Source: Nostoc sp. LEGE 06077
GTDB taxonomy: Bacteria; Cyanobacteriota; Cyanobacteriia; Cyanobacteriales; Nostocaceae
Assembly: GCF_015207705.1 (NCBI RefSeq)
Contig: NZ_JADEWI010000033.1
Span: 1-64,000 of the forward strand
Direction of reading: 5' to 3'
DNA: 64,000 bases
In this document: positions 55,342 through 63,822 of the stretch, one piece after another
How the letters are laid out: each line of letters starts with the position of its first letter
Position numbering within the stretch: position 1 is the first letter of the stretch
Translations under genes and position numbers: made by a program
The notes under the pieces: model-generated
Told to the model about the DNA's origin: nothing
Databases searched by the model: none
The model's input: the letters and a program-made list of their open reading frames with translations, nothing else

Positions 55342-57051
55342 TTATTTAACTGCTATATCATAAACTTCATGATGTAAATTTACATCCACAATGTAAGGAT
55401 CTACAGGACGCTTAAACAATATCATTTGTCCTGACTCATCTTTTTTTAAATTGACGTGACAGAACCATTCATCATCATTTTTTTCTGGATAATCTAAACG
55501 GTAATGATACAGACCCCAACGAGTTTCTTGACGATACAATGATGCTCTGGCTGCCATTTCTGCACAGTCTCGAATAAAATGTACTTCCAAAGAACGCATT
55601 AATTCATGGGGGTCACGCGCACCCATTAAATCTAATGTTTGTTGATATTGAACAAAATGTTTTAAACCAATCTCAATTTTATTACCTGATTTTGGTGGTT
55701 GGAGATAATCATTAACTAAGCGTCTGAGTTTATATTCTACTTGGGTATGTGGTATGCCATTTTGTCGAGTTAATGGGGCATAAATTCTCGTTTTTTCTGC
55801 TTCTACAAACTCTGCATCTGGTTCGATAAAATCTAAATCTTGGATATATTCAATCGCATGAGTTCCGGCTATGCGACCGAAAACAAATGCGCCAATCATA
55901 TAGTTATGGGGAACGCTGGCCATGTCTCCGGCTGCATATAAACCGGGAACTGTTGTTTGCCCGTTTTCGTTTACCCATACACCAGAAGCACTATGACCAC
56001 TACATAAGCCGATTTCGGAAATGTGCATTTCTACGGCGTGGGTACGGTAATCTTCATTTCTACCTTGGTGAAAACGTTCTCTACTTGGTCGTTCATTTGC
56101 CCAAAGTATGGATTCAATTTCGGCAATTGTATCTTCATCAAGATGGGTCATTTTCAGTTGGACTGGCCCTTTCCCTGAGTTTAATTCTTTCCAGATTTCC
56201 AACATCATTTGACCACTCCAATAGTCGCAACTAATGAAGCGATTTCCTTCGGCGTTGGCTGTATGTGCGCCAAATGGCCCGGCAACATAAGCACAGGCAG
56301 GGCCGTTGTAATCTTTAATTAAAGGATTAACTTGAAAGCATTCAATATTGCTGAGTTCTGCGCCCGCATGATAAGCCATTGAATAGCCATCTCCGGCATT
56401 GGTAGGATTTTCGTAAGTGCCGTAAAGGTAGCCGGAAGCAGGTAATCCTAATCTGCCGCAAGCACCTGTACAAAGGATAACGGCTTTGGCTTGAATAACT
56501 ATATAATCGCCGTTTCTGACATCAAATCCTACCGCACCGATCGCACGTCCGGCTTTGACTAACACACGAGTTGCCATGACGCGGTTTGTAACTTTAACTT
56601 TGTGGCGTTTGACTTGGCGGGTAAGAATTGTTTTGAGGTCTTTACCTTCTGGCATGGGTAAGACATATTTCCCTACACGATGCACTTGTTTTAAGTCATA
56701 GTTGCCTTGGGCATCTTTTTGAAATTTCACACCCCAGCTTTCTAATTCTTGGATGACTTCGTAACCTAATTTGCCTGTTTGATATACAGCTTTTTGGTTG
56801 AGAATGCCATCGTTAGCTAGAGTGATTTCACGGACGTATTGTTCTGGAGTGGAATGGCCAGGAATGACTGCGGTATTTACGCCATCCATACCCATTGCGA
56901 TCGCGCCACTGCGTCGTATGTTAGCCTTTTCTAAAATCAGCACCTCTGCATCAGGATTTGCTTGTTTGGCTTTAATTCCAGCCATCGTTCCGGCTGTACC
57001 GCCACCGATGACAAGTACATCTGTTTTTATCTGTTGGGTGTTGATGTCCAT
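55342..57051 (-). CDS. AprA/AsfA-like FAD-dependent reductase subunit
   Basis: A 569-residue soluble flavoprotein of the fumarate reductase/adenylylsulfate reductase alpha family. FAD-binding motif VIGGGTAGTMAGIKA (16-21 GGGTAG), then RRSGAIAMGMDGVNT, where AprA has a comparable RSGAVAQG segment. FAD-domain end is VPGLYAAGDMASVPHNYMIGA and the C-terminal helical domain is complete. I match it to AsfA, the reductase subunit needed for arylsulfonate desulfurization in Pseudomonas. True adenylylsulfate reductase would need apt AprB, sat and dsr genes, which are absent. ATG 57051. Confidence 0.82.
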   Translation of the reverse strand: MDINTQQIKTDVLVIGGGTAGTMAGIKAKQANPDAEVLILEKANIRRSGAIAMGMDGVNTAVIPGHSTPEQYVREITLANDGILNQKAVYQTGKLGYEVIQELESWGVKFQKDAQGNYDLKQVHRVGKYVLPMPEGKDLKTILTRQVKRHKVKVTNRVMATRVLVKAGRAIGAVGFDVRNGDYIVIQAKAVILCTGACGRLGLPASGYLYGTYENPTNAGDGYSMAYHAGAELSNIECFQVNPLIKDYNGPACAYVAGPFGAHTANAEGNRFISCDYWSGQMMLEIWKELNSGKGPVQLKMTHLDEDTIAEIESILWANERPSRERFHQGRNEDYRTHAVEMHISEIGLCSGHSASGVWVNENGQTTVPGLYAAGDMASVPHNYMIGAFVFGRIAGTHAIEYIQDLDFIEPDAEFVEAEKTRIYAPLTRQNGIPHTQVEYKLRRLVNDYLQPPKSGNKIEIGLKHFVQYQQTLDLMGARDPHELMRSLEVHFIRDCAEMAARASLYRQETRWGLYHYRLDYPEKNDDEWFCHVNLKKDESGQMILFKRPVDPYIVDVNLHHEVYDIAVK

Positions 57052-57140
57052 AAGCTTTTGGGAGTGGGGAATAGGGAAGATAAGGAGAATGAGAGAGATG
57101 GATCTTTGTAAATTACAAATTGAATTTTCAGATCCTCTAA

Positions 57141-57644
57141 TTACAATTTTTTTCTCATCCGAATAGATGGCATTTTTCGACCGGAACGTAGGGTATGTTC
57201 TTCAAAACCTTCATTCATATAACCATTAACTTGATAAAACGGTTCAGCGTTGAGCGAAGCGTTCAGATGTAATTCCGACAATTCTTGCTCACGTGCTAAT
57301 CGCTCTAACTCTTGAAGTATTGCAGTTCCTACTCCAGAACGACCAAAACTTGGAGACACGTACACAGCACGTAGTTCGCTATTACTGACAACAATTGCAC
57401 CAAAGCCTACAATTTGACCATTAATTTCTGCCACAATTCGGGTTTCTTCCCCAACAACAGTGTTGTCTGCAAAAGCTTCGATTTTAGAGGGCGTAATTGG
57501 AGATCCCCAATCTTGAATAATTTCTTTTGGATAACACGATGAAGCAGTTTCATGAATCGCCGCTCGGTGTACCTTTAAGACGCTCTCTGCATCTGATGGC
57601 AGACAACTTCGTACTTTTATATCTGACTTCACAACTTTATTCAT
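57141..57644 (-). CDS. GNAT family N-acetyltransferase
   Basis: A 167-residue acetyltransferase with VYVSPSFGRSGVGTAILQ as acetyl-CoA site and YQVNGYMNEGFEEH near the C-terminus. Typical of the ElaA/YafP-like group; substrate unknown. It sits between the binding protein and the flavoprotein, 89 bases from the latter. It may be a passenger gene. Confidence 0.8.
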   Translation of the reverse strand: MNKVVKSDIKVRSCLPSDAESVLKVHRAAIHETASSCYPKEIIQDWGSPITPSKIEAFADNTVVGEETRIVAEINGQIVGFGAIVVSNSELRAVYVSPSFGRSGVGTAILQELERLAREQELSELHLNASLNAEPFYQVNGYMNEGFEEHTLRSGRKMPSIRMRKKL

Positions 57645-57716
57645 ATTCTTCTGCCTTGAAAAAGGGTGTGGGGTGTAGGGGAAGAAACCTTTTTCATTGA
57701 GACTGCCTCCTGCCTT

Positions 57717-58757
57717 CTATTGATTTCCTTTCCAAACAATTTCGCTAATATTGATAGATTTTGGGATCAGTTTGATTTTGTAGAAGGTATCGGCAATTTC
57801 CTGTTGTGCGCGAATCACATCGTCTGTTAGCGGTAGTACGCCATAGTCCCGTCGTTTTTCTGCAACTTCTAAAACTCCAGCATCAATACCCAGTGCTGGT
57901 GAGAGAAATTTCGCCACTTCTGTAGGATTATTTTTTGCCCAGTCACTTCTTTTTTTCACTTGTTCCAGCACTGTCTTCAAAGCATCAGGATACTTGTCAA
58001 CAAAAGATTTAGCAGCTAGATAATAACCACGATTAGGTGCTAACCCGGTTGCATCTGTCAAAGTCCGTGCGCCTGTAGCAGCTTGCGCCGCAGCTAAGTA
58101 AGGATCCCAAATTGCCCAAGCATCAACATTGTTACCTTCAAACGCTGCACGCGCATCAGGAGGTTGCAGAAAAGCTGGTTTGATATCTTTGTATTCTACT
58201 CCGCCCTTTTCTAAGGCTTTGACTAATAAATAGTTAGTATTTGAACCTTTAGCAACAGCAACTCGTTTGCCTTTAAGGTCTGCAAGGCTTTGAATAGATG
58301 AATTTTTCGGCACAAGAATTGCTTCGGCTTTGGGACTCCAAGGATCGTAAGCAACATAAACCAAGGGATTTCCCCCAGCTTGAGCAAAAATTGGCGGAGA
58401 TTCACCAGTGTAACCAAAATCAATACTTCCAGCATTGATGGCTTCTAACATTGGCGGGCCAGAAGGAAATTCTGCCCATGTCACCGAAGCGCCACTAGCT
58501 GCAAAGGCTTTTTCTAAATCTTGTTGTGCTTTTATCGCACTGAGAATAGTTGCGGCTTTTTGATAGCCAATCCGCACCACAACACCTTGATTTGTCGGGC
58601 TTTGGGTTCCTGTCTGGGTTGCCACAGAGTTATTTGTGTTGTTGGGAGAACAGGCAGATATCACCAGCGCCAAAGTTAAGCCGCCAGCAAAGAATAAGGC
58701 AAATATGTTAATTCTCCATATTTCATAATGCTGAAGAAAGCTGCTGACAATCTTCAT
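57717..58757 (-). CDS. SsuA-like sulfonate/nitrate/taurine ABC transporter binding lipoprotein
   Basis: A 346-residue periplasmic binding protein of the NMT1/THI5-like/SsuA type. Signal sequence with lipobox LVISAC, lipidated Cys36, then a Thr/Gln/Asn-rich linker. Family segments: RIGYQKAATI, EAINAGSIDFGYTGESPP, DPWSPKAEAILV, LKGKRVAVAKGSNTNYLLVK, NNVDAWAIWDPYLAAAQ. It should capture sulfonates or related anions. No permease or ATPase for this group lies in the window, so it is an orphan component. ATG 58757 gives a normal signal; ATG 58787 would add ten residues. First gene of the leftward set. Confidence 0.85.
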   Translation of the reverse strand: MKIVSSFLQHYEIWRINIFALFFAGGLTLALVISACSPNNTNNSVATQTGTQSPTNQGVVVRIGYQKAATILSAIKAQQDLEKAFAASGASVTWAEFPSGPPMLEAINAGSIDFGYTGESPPIFAQAGGNPLVYVAYDPWSPKAEAILVPKNSSIQSLADLKGKRVAVAKGSNTNYLLVKALEKGGVEYKDIKPAFLQPPDARAAFEGNNVDAWAIWDPYLAAAQAATGARTLTDATGLAPNRGYYLAAKSFVDKYPDALKTVLEQVKKRSDWAKNNPTEVAKFLSPALGIDAGVLEVAEKRRDYGVLPLTDDVIRAQQEIADTFYKIKLIPKSINISEIVWKGNQ

Positions 58758-58806
58758 AAGTTGGTTTGATAAATACTTGAGCAACATACAGTACGTTCAG
58801 GCTATA

Positions 58807-58812
58807 AGTATA
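58807..58812 (-). promoter_or_regulatory. possible -10 box of the sulfonate gene set
   Basis: Read leftward, TATACT lies 50 bases upstream of the binding-protein start. No convincing -35 hexamer is at 16-18 bases, as would fit activator-dependent control by a LysR-type sulfur regulator. Weak evidence. Confidence 0.25.
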
Positions 58813-58972
58813 ATCAATACTACGATAAATCGGGCAGTTTACCGTAATTTTGATCAAAATACTGACATAACTTAGCCGCAAACGCAAGCTCCGAGAGATT
58901 ATGTCTACATTTACCTGAAAAAACTTTGCGTTTCTCCGCGCTAACCTTAGCGTACCTCTGCGTTAAAAAAGC

Positions 58973-59818
58973 TTACTTCTGATTCACACTTGGCATCAAA
59001 ACTCCATGCTTGGGACTAAATAATAATGCCAAAACAAATAATCCAGATACTACCAAAACAATGGCGGGGCCGGAAGGCAAATTATAAAAGTAGCTGAGAT
59101 ACATTCCGCTAATACTGGAAAATACCCCAATAACAGCGCCGACAATCATCACTTCATGTAAGCGTTTGACTAATAAATAAGCGGTCGCACCAGGGGTAAT
59201 TAACAGCGATAAAACTAAAATTACTCCGACAGCTTTCATGCTGGCGACAATTGTTAAAGCAATCAACAACATCAAACCAAAATTTAGTCGATTGACTGGT
59301 AAACCTGCTGCTTGAGCGCCTAAAGGGTCAAAGGTGTAAAATAAAAGTTCTTTGTAGATTAAAATAACTACTACTAAAACAATCGTGGCGATGATGGCTG
59401 TATCTCGCACTTCGTCAACGGTAACACCGAGAATGTTGCCAAAAAGAAAGTGATTCAGGTCGATTTTGTTATCTTTTTGCACAACTGTAATTAAGGTAAT
59501 CCCCAGGGCGAAGAAGGCGGAAAAAACTATCCCCATTGCAGCATCTTCTTTAATTGGCGATCGCGTCCTAATCCAAGCGATCGCCATCGTACTCAAAACC
59601 CCGGCAATAAATGCACCAACAAAGATATTTGCGCCTATCATGAAGGCGATCGCGAGTCCTGGTAACACAGAATGACTGATAGCATCGCCTAAGAGTGCAA
59701 GTCGTTGCACCATTAAATAACTGCCGACAACTGCACACAACAAACCAACTAAAATCGCAATTATGAGCGATCGCTGCATAAAGCCGTATTGTAACGGCTC
59801 GATTAGTGCTTCTAGCAT
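58973..59818 (-). CDS. Zn/Mn-type ABC transporter permease
   Basis: A 281-residue membrane protein of the ABC-3 family with about eight helices. Marks: LLGDAISHSVLPGLAIAF near residue 45, KAVGVILVLSLLITPGATAYLL near 200. It forms the channel for divalent metal. ATG 59818 is chosen (MLEALIEPLQ); a GTG five codons upstream is the alternative. It follows the ATPase gene by 50 bases. Confidence 0.88.
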   Translation of the reverse strand: MLEALIEPLQYGFMQRSLIIAILVGLLCAVVGSYLMVQRLALLGDAISHSVLPGLAIAFMIGANIFVGAFIAGVLSTMAIAWIRTRSPIKEDAAMGIVFSAFFALGITLITVVQKDNKIDLNHFLFGNILGVTVDEVRDTAIIATIVLVVVILIYKELLFYTFDPLGAQAAGLPVNRLNFGLMLLIALTIVASMKAVGVILVLSLLITPGATAYLLVKRLHEVMIVGAVIGVFSSISGMYLSYFYNLPSGPAIVLVVSGLFVLALLFSPKHGVLMPSVNQK

Positions 59819-59868
59819 AGATGAACGAACCACAGAGGCGCAGAGGACACAGAGAAGATAAAGAGTTT

Positions 59869-60609
59869 TTATGCTGCGTCGGAGAAGTACATAACTTTAC
59901 CGCCATAAGCCAGATTCAGGTTTTGTTCGGTGAGGACTTGTTGTCTAGAACCTGTGGCGACTAATTCGCGGTTGAGTAAAATCAAGTCATCAAAATGGGT
60001 GATGGATTCGCCTAAGTCGTGGTTGACGACTAAGACAATTTTATTTTCGGCGGCAAGTTCTTGGAAGACTTCAAAAATTACGGCTTGGGTTTTTTGATCA
60101 ATCCCTACCAATGGTTCATCAAAACAAAAGATGTCTGCTTGCTGTGTCAGGGCGCGGGCTAAAAAGACTCGCTGTTGTTGTCCCCCGGATAATTGTCCGA
60201 TAGGGCGATCGCGGAAATCAAGCATCCCCACTCTTTCTAGGGCGCTGTTGGCGATTTGGCGACTAACTCCCGAAAAGCTACGCAACCAGCCTGTTTTCTT
60301 CACCCGTCCCATCATCACGACATCCCAAACGGTGGCGGGATAAGTCCAATCAATTTGGCTGCGTTGGGGTACATACGCAACTTTTGACCTTTGCTGCATT
60401 AAGGGTTGGTTTTGGTACATTACCATCCCACTACTAACAGGAACCAAGCCCAACATTGCTTTCATCAGGGTACTTTTACCAGCACCATTCGGGCCAAAAA
60501 TCCCTGTCAGTCTCCCCGATTTAATTACACAGTTAATATCCCTCAAGGCTTCTTGAGTCCGGTAGTGTACCCCTAAATGGACGATAGAAATTGCGGCTGT
60601 GGAATCCAT
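59869..60609 (-). CDS. Zn/Mn-type ABC transporter ATPase
   Basis: A 246-residue ATP-binding subunit. Walker A GPNGAGKST (about residue 39), Q-loop YVPQRSQIDWTYP, signature LSGGQQQRVF, Walker B IFCFDEPL, switch His VVNHDLGES. It matches the manganese/zinc/iron-chelate type (YPATVWDVVMMGR). I favour ATG 60609 (MDSTAAIS); the frame stays open to ATG 60696, adding 29 unconserved residues. Confidence 0.88.
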   Translation of the reverse strand: MDSTAAISIVHLGVHYRTQEALRDINCVIKSGRLTGIFGPNGAGKSTLMKAMLGLVPVSSGMVMYQNQPLMQQRSKVAYVPQRSQIDWTYPATVWDVVMMGRVKKTGWLRSFSGVSRQIANSALERVGMLDFRDRPIGQLSGGQQQRVFLARALTQQADIFCFDEPLVGIDQKTQAVIFEVFQELAAENKIVLVVNHDLGESITHFDDLILLNRELVATGSRQQVLTEQNLNLAYGGKVMYFSDAA

Positions 60610-60703
60610 ACCAATAGCTTTGATATATGGTGCAGGGCGTTCCCCGATATTGTGCGGAGATTGGCTTAATTTTGCGTAAAAAGATACGTTTTTCATAAGG
60701 ATA

Positions 60704-60754
60704 TTTTCATATTTATTACTTGAGCTTACTACAAAAATGAGAAAAATATGAAAA
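60704..60754. promoter_or_regulatory. inverted repeat between divergent metal-transport genes
   Basis: TTTTCATATTT (60704-60714) and AAATATGAAAA (60744-60754) are perfect 11-base inverted copies with a 29-base spacer, in the short divergent promoter of the metal transporter. The sequence is not the TGATAATnATTATCA Zur box known from Anabaena. It may bind a metal regulator such as MntR, or be AT-rich coincidence. Confidence 0.4.
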
Positions 60755-60785
60755 AATCTATAATAAGCAGTAATATCACAGATAA

Positions 60786-61877
60786 ATGAGTCTAATACTT
60801 AAGACGGAGAACGCGTGCGTCTTCATTAATCCAACAATCCCTAGACAGAAAAAAGTTAGTTTGAGCTTAGTTTCTCGCCTGTGTCTGGGAATGCTTTTGC
60901 CATTGGCTTTATTTAGTTGTACGCAAAACAATGCCAACTCTAACACTGCCAAAGGTGGTGATAAACCGTCGGTTGTGGCTACTAGTACAATCATTGCAGA
61001 CTTAACCCAAAAGGTTGGCGGTGATGAGATTCAACTCAAGGGAATACTCCAGCCTGGTGCTGATCCCCATGTTTATGAACCAGTCCCAGCAGATAGTCGG
61101 TTTTTGGAAACAGCCGACTTAATTTTGTATAACGGCTACAACTTGGAACCAGGACTGATTAAGTTAATGAATGCGGCGGGAAAAGGACGTAAAGTCGCTG
61201 TGGGAGAGATAGTCAAGCCTTTGGAATTAGATAAGGGGAAAGGTGAAATTGTACCTGATCCTCATGTTTGGGGGAGTGCAGAAAATGCCGCCGCAATGGT
61301 AAACGTGATTCGAGATGCTTTGGGAGAATTATCGCCAGAAGATAGAGAAAAATTTACGCAAAATGCCGCACAACTAACTGATGAATTAAAACAACTCCAT
61401 ACATGGATCAATCAACAGATTCAAACTATTCCACCAGATAAACGCCGACTAATTACCACCCACGATGCTTTTCAGTATTATGGACGAGCTTATAAAATGG
61501 CGATCGCTGGTACTTTAATCGGCATTAGTACCGAAGAACAACCAAGCGCTCAAACTGTCCAAAGATTGGTAGAATCAGTTAAAAAAACAGGCGTACCCGC
61601 AATTTTTGCCGAAACTACGATTAATCCCACCTTAATTAAAACCGTAGCTCAAGAAGCTGGTGTCCAACTCGCACCGCATCAACTTTATTCTGATTCCATT
61701 GGTGCTAAAGGTAGTGATGGAGAATCATACATCAAAATGATGGAGGCAAATACTCGCGCCATTGTTGAAGCTTTGGGTGGTAAATATACACCTTTTCAAC
61801 TCAGACAAAAGACAGAAGCTAAACAACCGAAACCAACAGTAAATAGTAGGGGCGTACGGCTGTTCGCCCCTACTTAG
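60786..61877 (+). CDS. Zn/Mn ABC transporter binding lipoprotein (TroA/ZnuA type)
   Basis: A 363-residue periplasmic lipoprotein (lipobox LFSC, Cys45). Metal ligands by alignment with TroA: His95 in DPHVYEP, His160 in DPHVWGS, His226 in TTHDAFQYY and Asp303 in SDSIGAKG. His at the third site is the TroA/ZnuA pattern, whereas MntC/PsaA proteins have Glu. So zinc is more likely, manganese possible. There is no His-rich loop. Divergent from the permease/ATPase genes, with which it forms the transporter. The final eight codons are encoded by a hairpin repeat, so the C-terminal tail is probably extraneous. Confidence 0.88.
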   Translation: MSLILKTENACVFINPTIPRQKKVSLSLVSRLCLGMLLPLALFSCTQNNANSNTAKGGDKPSVVATSTIIADLTQKVGGDEIQLKGILQPGADPHVYEPVPADSRFLETADLILYNGYNLEPGLIKLMNAAGKGRKVAVGEIVKPLELDKGKGEIVPDPHVWGSAENAAAMVNVIRDALGELSPEDREKFTQNAAQLTDELKQLHTWINQQIQTIPPDKRRLITTHDAFQYYGRAYKMAIAGTLIGISTEEQPSAQTVQRLVESVKKTGVPAIFAETTINPTLIKTVAQEAGVQLAPHQLYSDSIGAKGSDGESYIKMMEANTRAIVEALGGKYTPFQLRQKTEAKQPKPTVNSRGVRLFAPT

Positions 61878-61886
61878 ATTTTTTTT
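61845..61886 (+). terminator. intrinsic terminator overlapping the end of the metal-binding protein gene
   Basis: AGTAGGGGCG (61845-61854) and CGCCCCTACT (61865-61874) form a perfect 10-bp stem with a 10-base loop, followed by TAGATTTTTTTTT. The stem lies inside the coding region; the stop TAG (61875-61877) directly follows it. The GTAGGGGCG... pattern is a common Nostocales dispersed repeat. Confidence 0.75.
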
Positions 61887-62029
61887 TAAATCAAATCGGA
61901 CTGCTATATATAGCTTCAGATATCTAACCTTTGATTTCATCGGAAACTCTCTCTGGGGAAAGACTTAATTAGGGCGGCGATTTTATAAATTAAGTTAGTA
62001 AATACATAGTTTTAATTTGTGAAATAGCC

Positions 62030-62389
62030 ATGAATAACAAAGTGGACAATGAAAATAATCAATCAGAAAATAATCAAGCAGAAATTGAACAGCCTGTAAG
62101 TAAAGATTGGCATTCTAGAGAAGAACCAACAGCTAAAGAAAGAAACTTAACCGCAAATCCCGGCGACAGAATCTCTGATAAACCCGAATCTGTGCAAGAG
62201 AAAGCGAAACAAGTTGCTGTCGATTCACCAGATATCACAGGCGATCGCATTACAGTTCCGACATACTTTGTGGTGGAAGAACCCGACGGCGAGAAAAAAG
62301 CACTGCATCATGTGAAAGATGCGGAAGAAATCTCTGATGTGATTCGTCAAGCCAGAGTTGACGAAAATGGCAATCGGATTTGGTGGTAA
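62030..62389 (+). CDS. hypothetical hydrophilic protein, 119 residues
   Basis: A small, highly charged protein; the first 75 residues are Asn/Gln/Glu/Ser-rich and probably disordered, and the C-terminal half (VPTYFVVEEPDGEKKALHHV) looks ordered. It ends in Trp-Trp. No recognised domain, signal or membrane helix. ATG 62030. A terminator follows, so it is a single-gene unit. I think relatives occur in other filamentous cyanobacteria, but cannot confirm. Confidence 0.7.
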   Translation: MNNKVDNENNQSENNQAEIEQPVSKDWHSREEPTAKERNLTANPGDRISDKPESVQEKAKQVAVDSPDITGDRITVPTYFVVEEPDGEKKALHHVKDAEEISDVIRQARVDENGNRIWW

Positions 62390-62411
62390 TATTTTACACG
62401 GATAACTAGGG

Positions 62412-62439
62412 AGAGACGTGAGCGATCGCGTCTCTTTTT
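62412..62439 (+). terminator. intrinsic terminator of the hypothetical gene
   Basis: AGAGACG (62412-62418) and CGTCTCT (62429-62435) form a 7-bp stem with a HIP1-containing 10-base loop, followed by TTTTA, about 25 bases after the stop. Confidence 0.75.
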
Positions 62440-62555
62440 ATTTTAAAGAAACATAGGGGTGTAATTTCACGCTTGGTTGATCAGTTATTATCAGGAGTAT
62501 ATATGCAGGCTTCGTGAATACATTTCCTTCTTTATCAGTCGGCTTGTAACTTTTT

Positions 62556-63728
62556 ATGCAACCTCGACAAAGTATTATTGAAACTTTTTCCACTTTTGTG
62601 CAGTTTGATGGCGATCGCTTCAGTCGTTGGGCGACGGAATCGCGCTTGCGTCGCAGTATCCAAGGTTGTCTCCAGCAAATACCTAAAGAAAATTCGGAAT
62701 ATTTTTGGGTACTGTATTGGTATAAGTTTTGCCAAGATTCAGCCGCAGCATCTTTAGCTAAACAACATCTCACGGCTTATTTACAAGAACCTTGTTATTG
62801 GACATCGCAAAAAACTGCCGCTGGTTTTGCTAGTAACCAGTTTAAGTTATCTGATTGTTTTCAAATTGCGATCGCCCAAGTTGAACGTGTCCTCAAAGGT
62901 TTTAATCCTTCCCAAAGTAGTAGTTTAAAAAATTACGCTAGTCTGATTTTTAGTACTGCTATCCGCGAAACCTTGCGTCAGCGTCAAGAAGTAGATATCT
63001 GTAGCGATTGGGGTTTGTTACGCAAAACCAGTCAAAAGCGGTGGGAAGAATCTTTGCAAAATGCTGGTTTATCGCCTGAGACAATCCGCGCCTACATTTT
63101 GGCTGGGAATGCGTTCAAAACTTTGTATGTCCCTACCAAAGCCAGTAACTCTCGGCAATTATCTCGCCCTGATGATAGCACTTGGGACGCGATCGCTAAA
63201 TTCTACAATTCCCAATCCACCCAACCCGCTAACCCCGAAACTCTGGAAAAGTGGTTACTTAGTACGGCGAAAGCTGTCCGTAAGTATCTTTATCCCACCC
63301 CCGATTCTCTCAATGTCTCCAAAGGTGGTGATGATGGGTTTGAGTTGCTGGATAATTTACCAGGGACGCAAGAATCTTTAATTAACGAAATTGTCGCCCA
63401 GGAAGAAGCACAAGCGCGAACTCAACAGCAAGGCGAAATTAACCAAGTATTAACCACGGCGATCGCTCAATTAGAAGAGCAACTTCAGGAGATACTGCAA
63501 CTATACTATGCACAGCAACTGAATCAAGATGCGATCGCTAAACAACTAGACATGAAACAATATACTGTTTCGCGGCGACTAACTAAAGCCAAGGAGATTT
63601 TGCTGCGTTCTTTGGCTAACTGGTGCAAAGATAGCCTGCATATTTCTGTGACATCAGACTTACTAAAAAGTATGAGTGCTGTGATGGAAGAATGGCTACA
63701 AAATTACTACAGTGCATCTTCTCACTAA
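62556..63728 (+). CDS. sigma-70-like RNA polymerase sigma factor, cyanobacterial type
   Basis: A 390-residue protein whose C-terminal part has a region-4-like helix-turn-helix: LQEILQLYYAQQLNQDAIAKQLDMKQYTVSRRLTKAKEI (about residues 308-346, read as two halves). The N-terminal 250 residues are helical, with only faint likeness to region 2 (SLKNYASLIFSTAIRETL). The adjacent gene is a DUF1822 protein, a pairing I recall from several cyanobacteria. It probably directs RNA polymerase to a small set of genes, including that neighbour. ATG 62556 after a spacer with a terminator. Confidence 0.75.
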   Translation: MQPRQSIIETFSTFVQFDGDRFSRWATESRLRRSIQGCLQQIPKENSEYFWVLYWYKFCQDSAAASLAKQHLTAYLQEPCYWTSQKTAAGFASNQFKLSDCFQIAIAQVERVLKGFNPSQSSSLKNYASLIFSTAIRETLRQRQEVDICSDWGLLRKTSQKRWEESLQNAGLSPETIRAYILAGNAFKTLYVPTKASNSRQLSRPDDSTWDAIAKFYNSQSTQPANPETLEKWLLSTAKAVRKYLYPTPDSLNVSKGGDDGFELLDNLPGTQESLINEIVAQEEAQARTQQQGEINQVLTTAIAQLEEQLQEILQLYYAQQLNQDAIAKQLDMKQYTVSRRLTKAKEILLRSLANWCKDSLHISVTSDLLKSMSAVMEEWLQNYYSASSH

Positions 63729-63822
63729 CTTATACCCAAATTCATTTTGTAACCTGTGCGGGGAAGAGATTGTTTCCCTGGTAGCGCCCAAACTAGCTAA
63801 AACGTTCCCTGGAGAAACCGCC

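Noticed and set aside
55342-57051. Flavoprotein as dissimilatory adenylylsulfate reductase subunit A
   Set aside because: No sat, aprM, qmo or dsr genes are present, and the host type is an oxygenic phototroph; the AsfA-like context fits better.
58973-61877. Zn/Mn transporter as part of the sulfonate gene set
   Set aside because: Its ATPase, permease and binding protein form a complete metal system with its own divergent promoter; metal ligands are intact, so it is a neighbour, not a partner.
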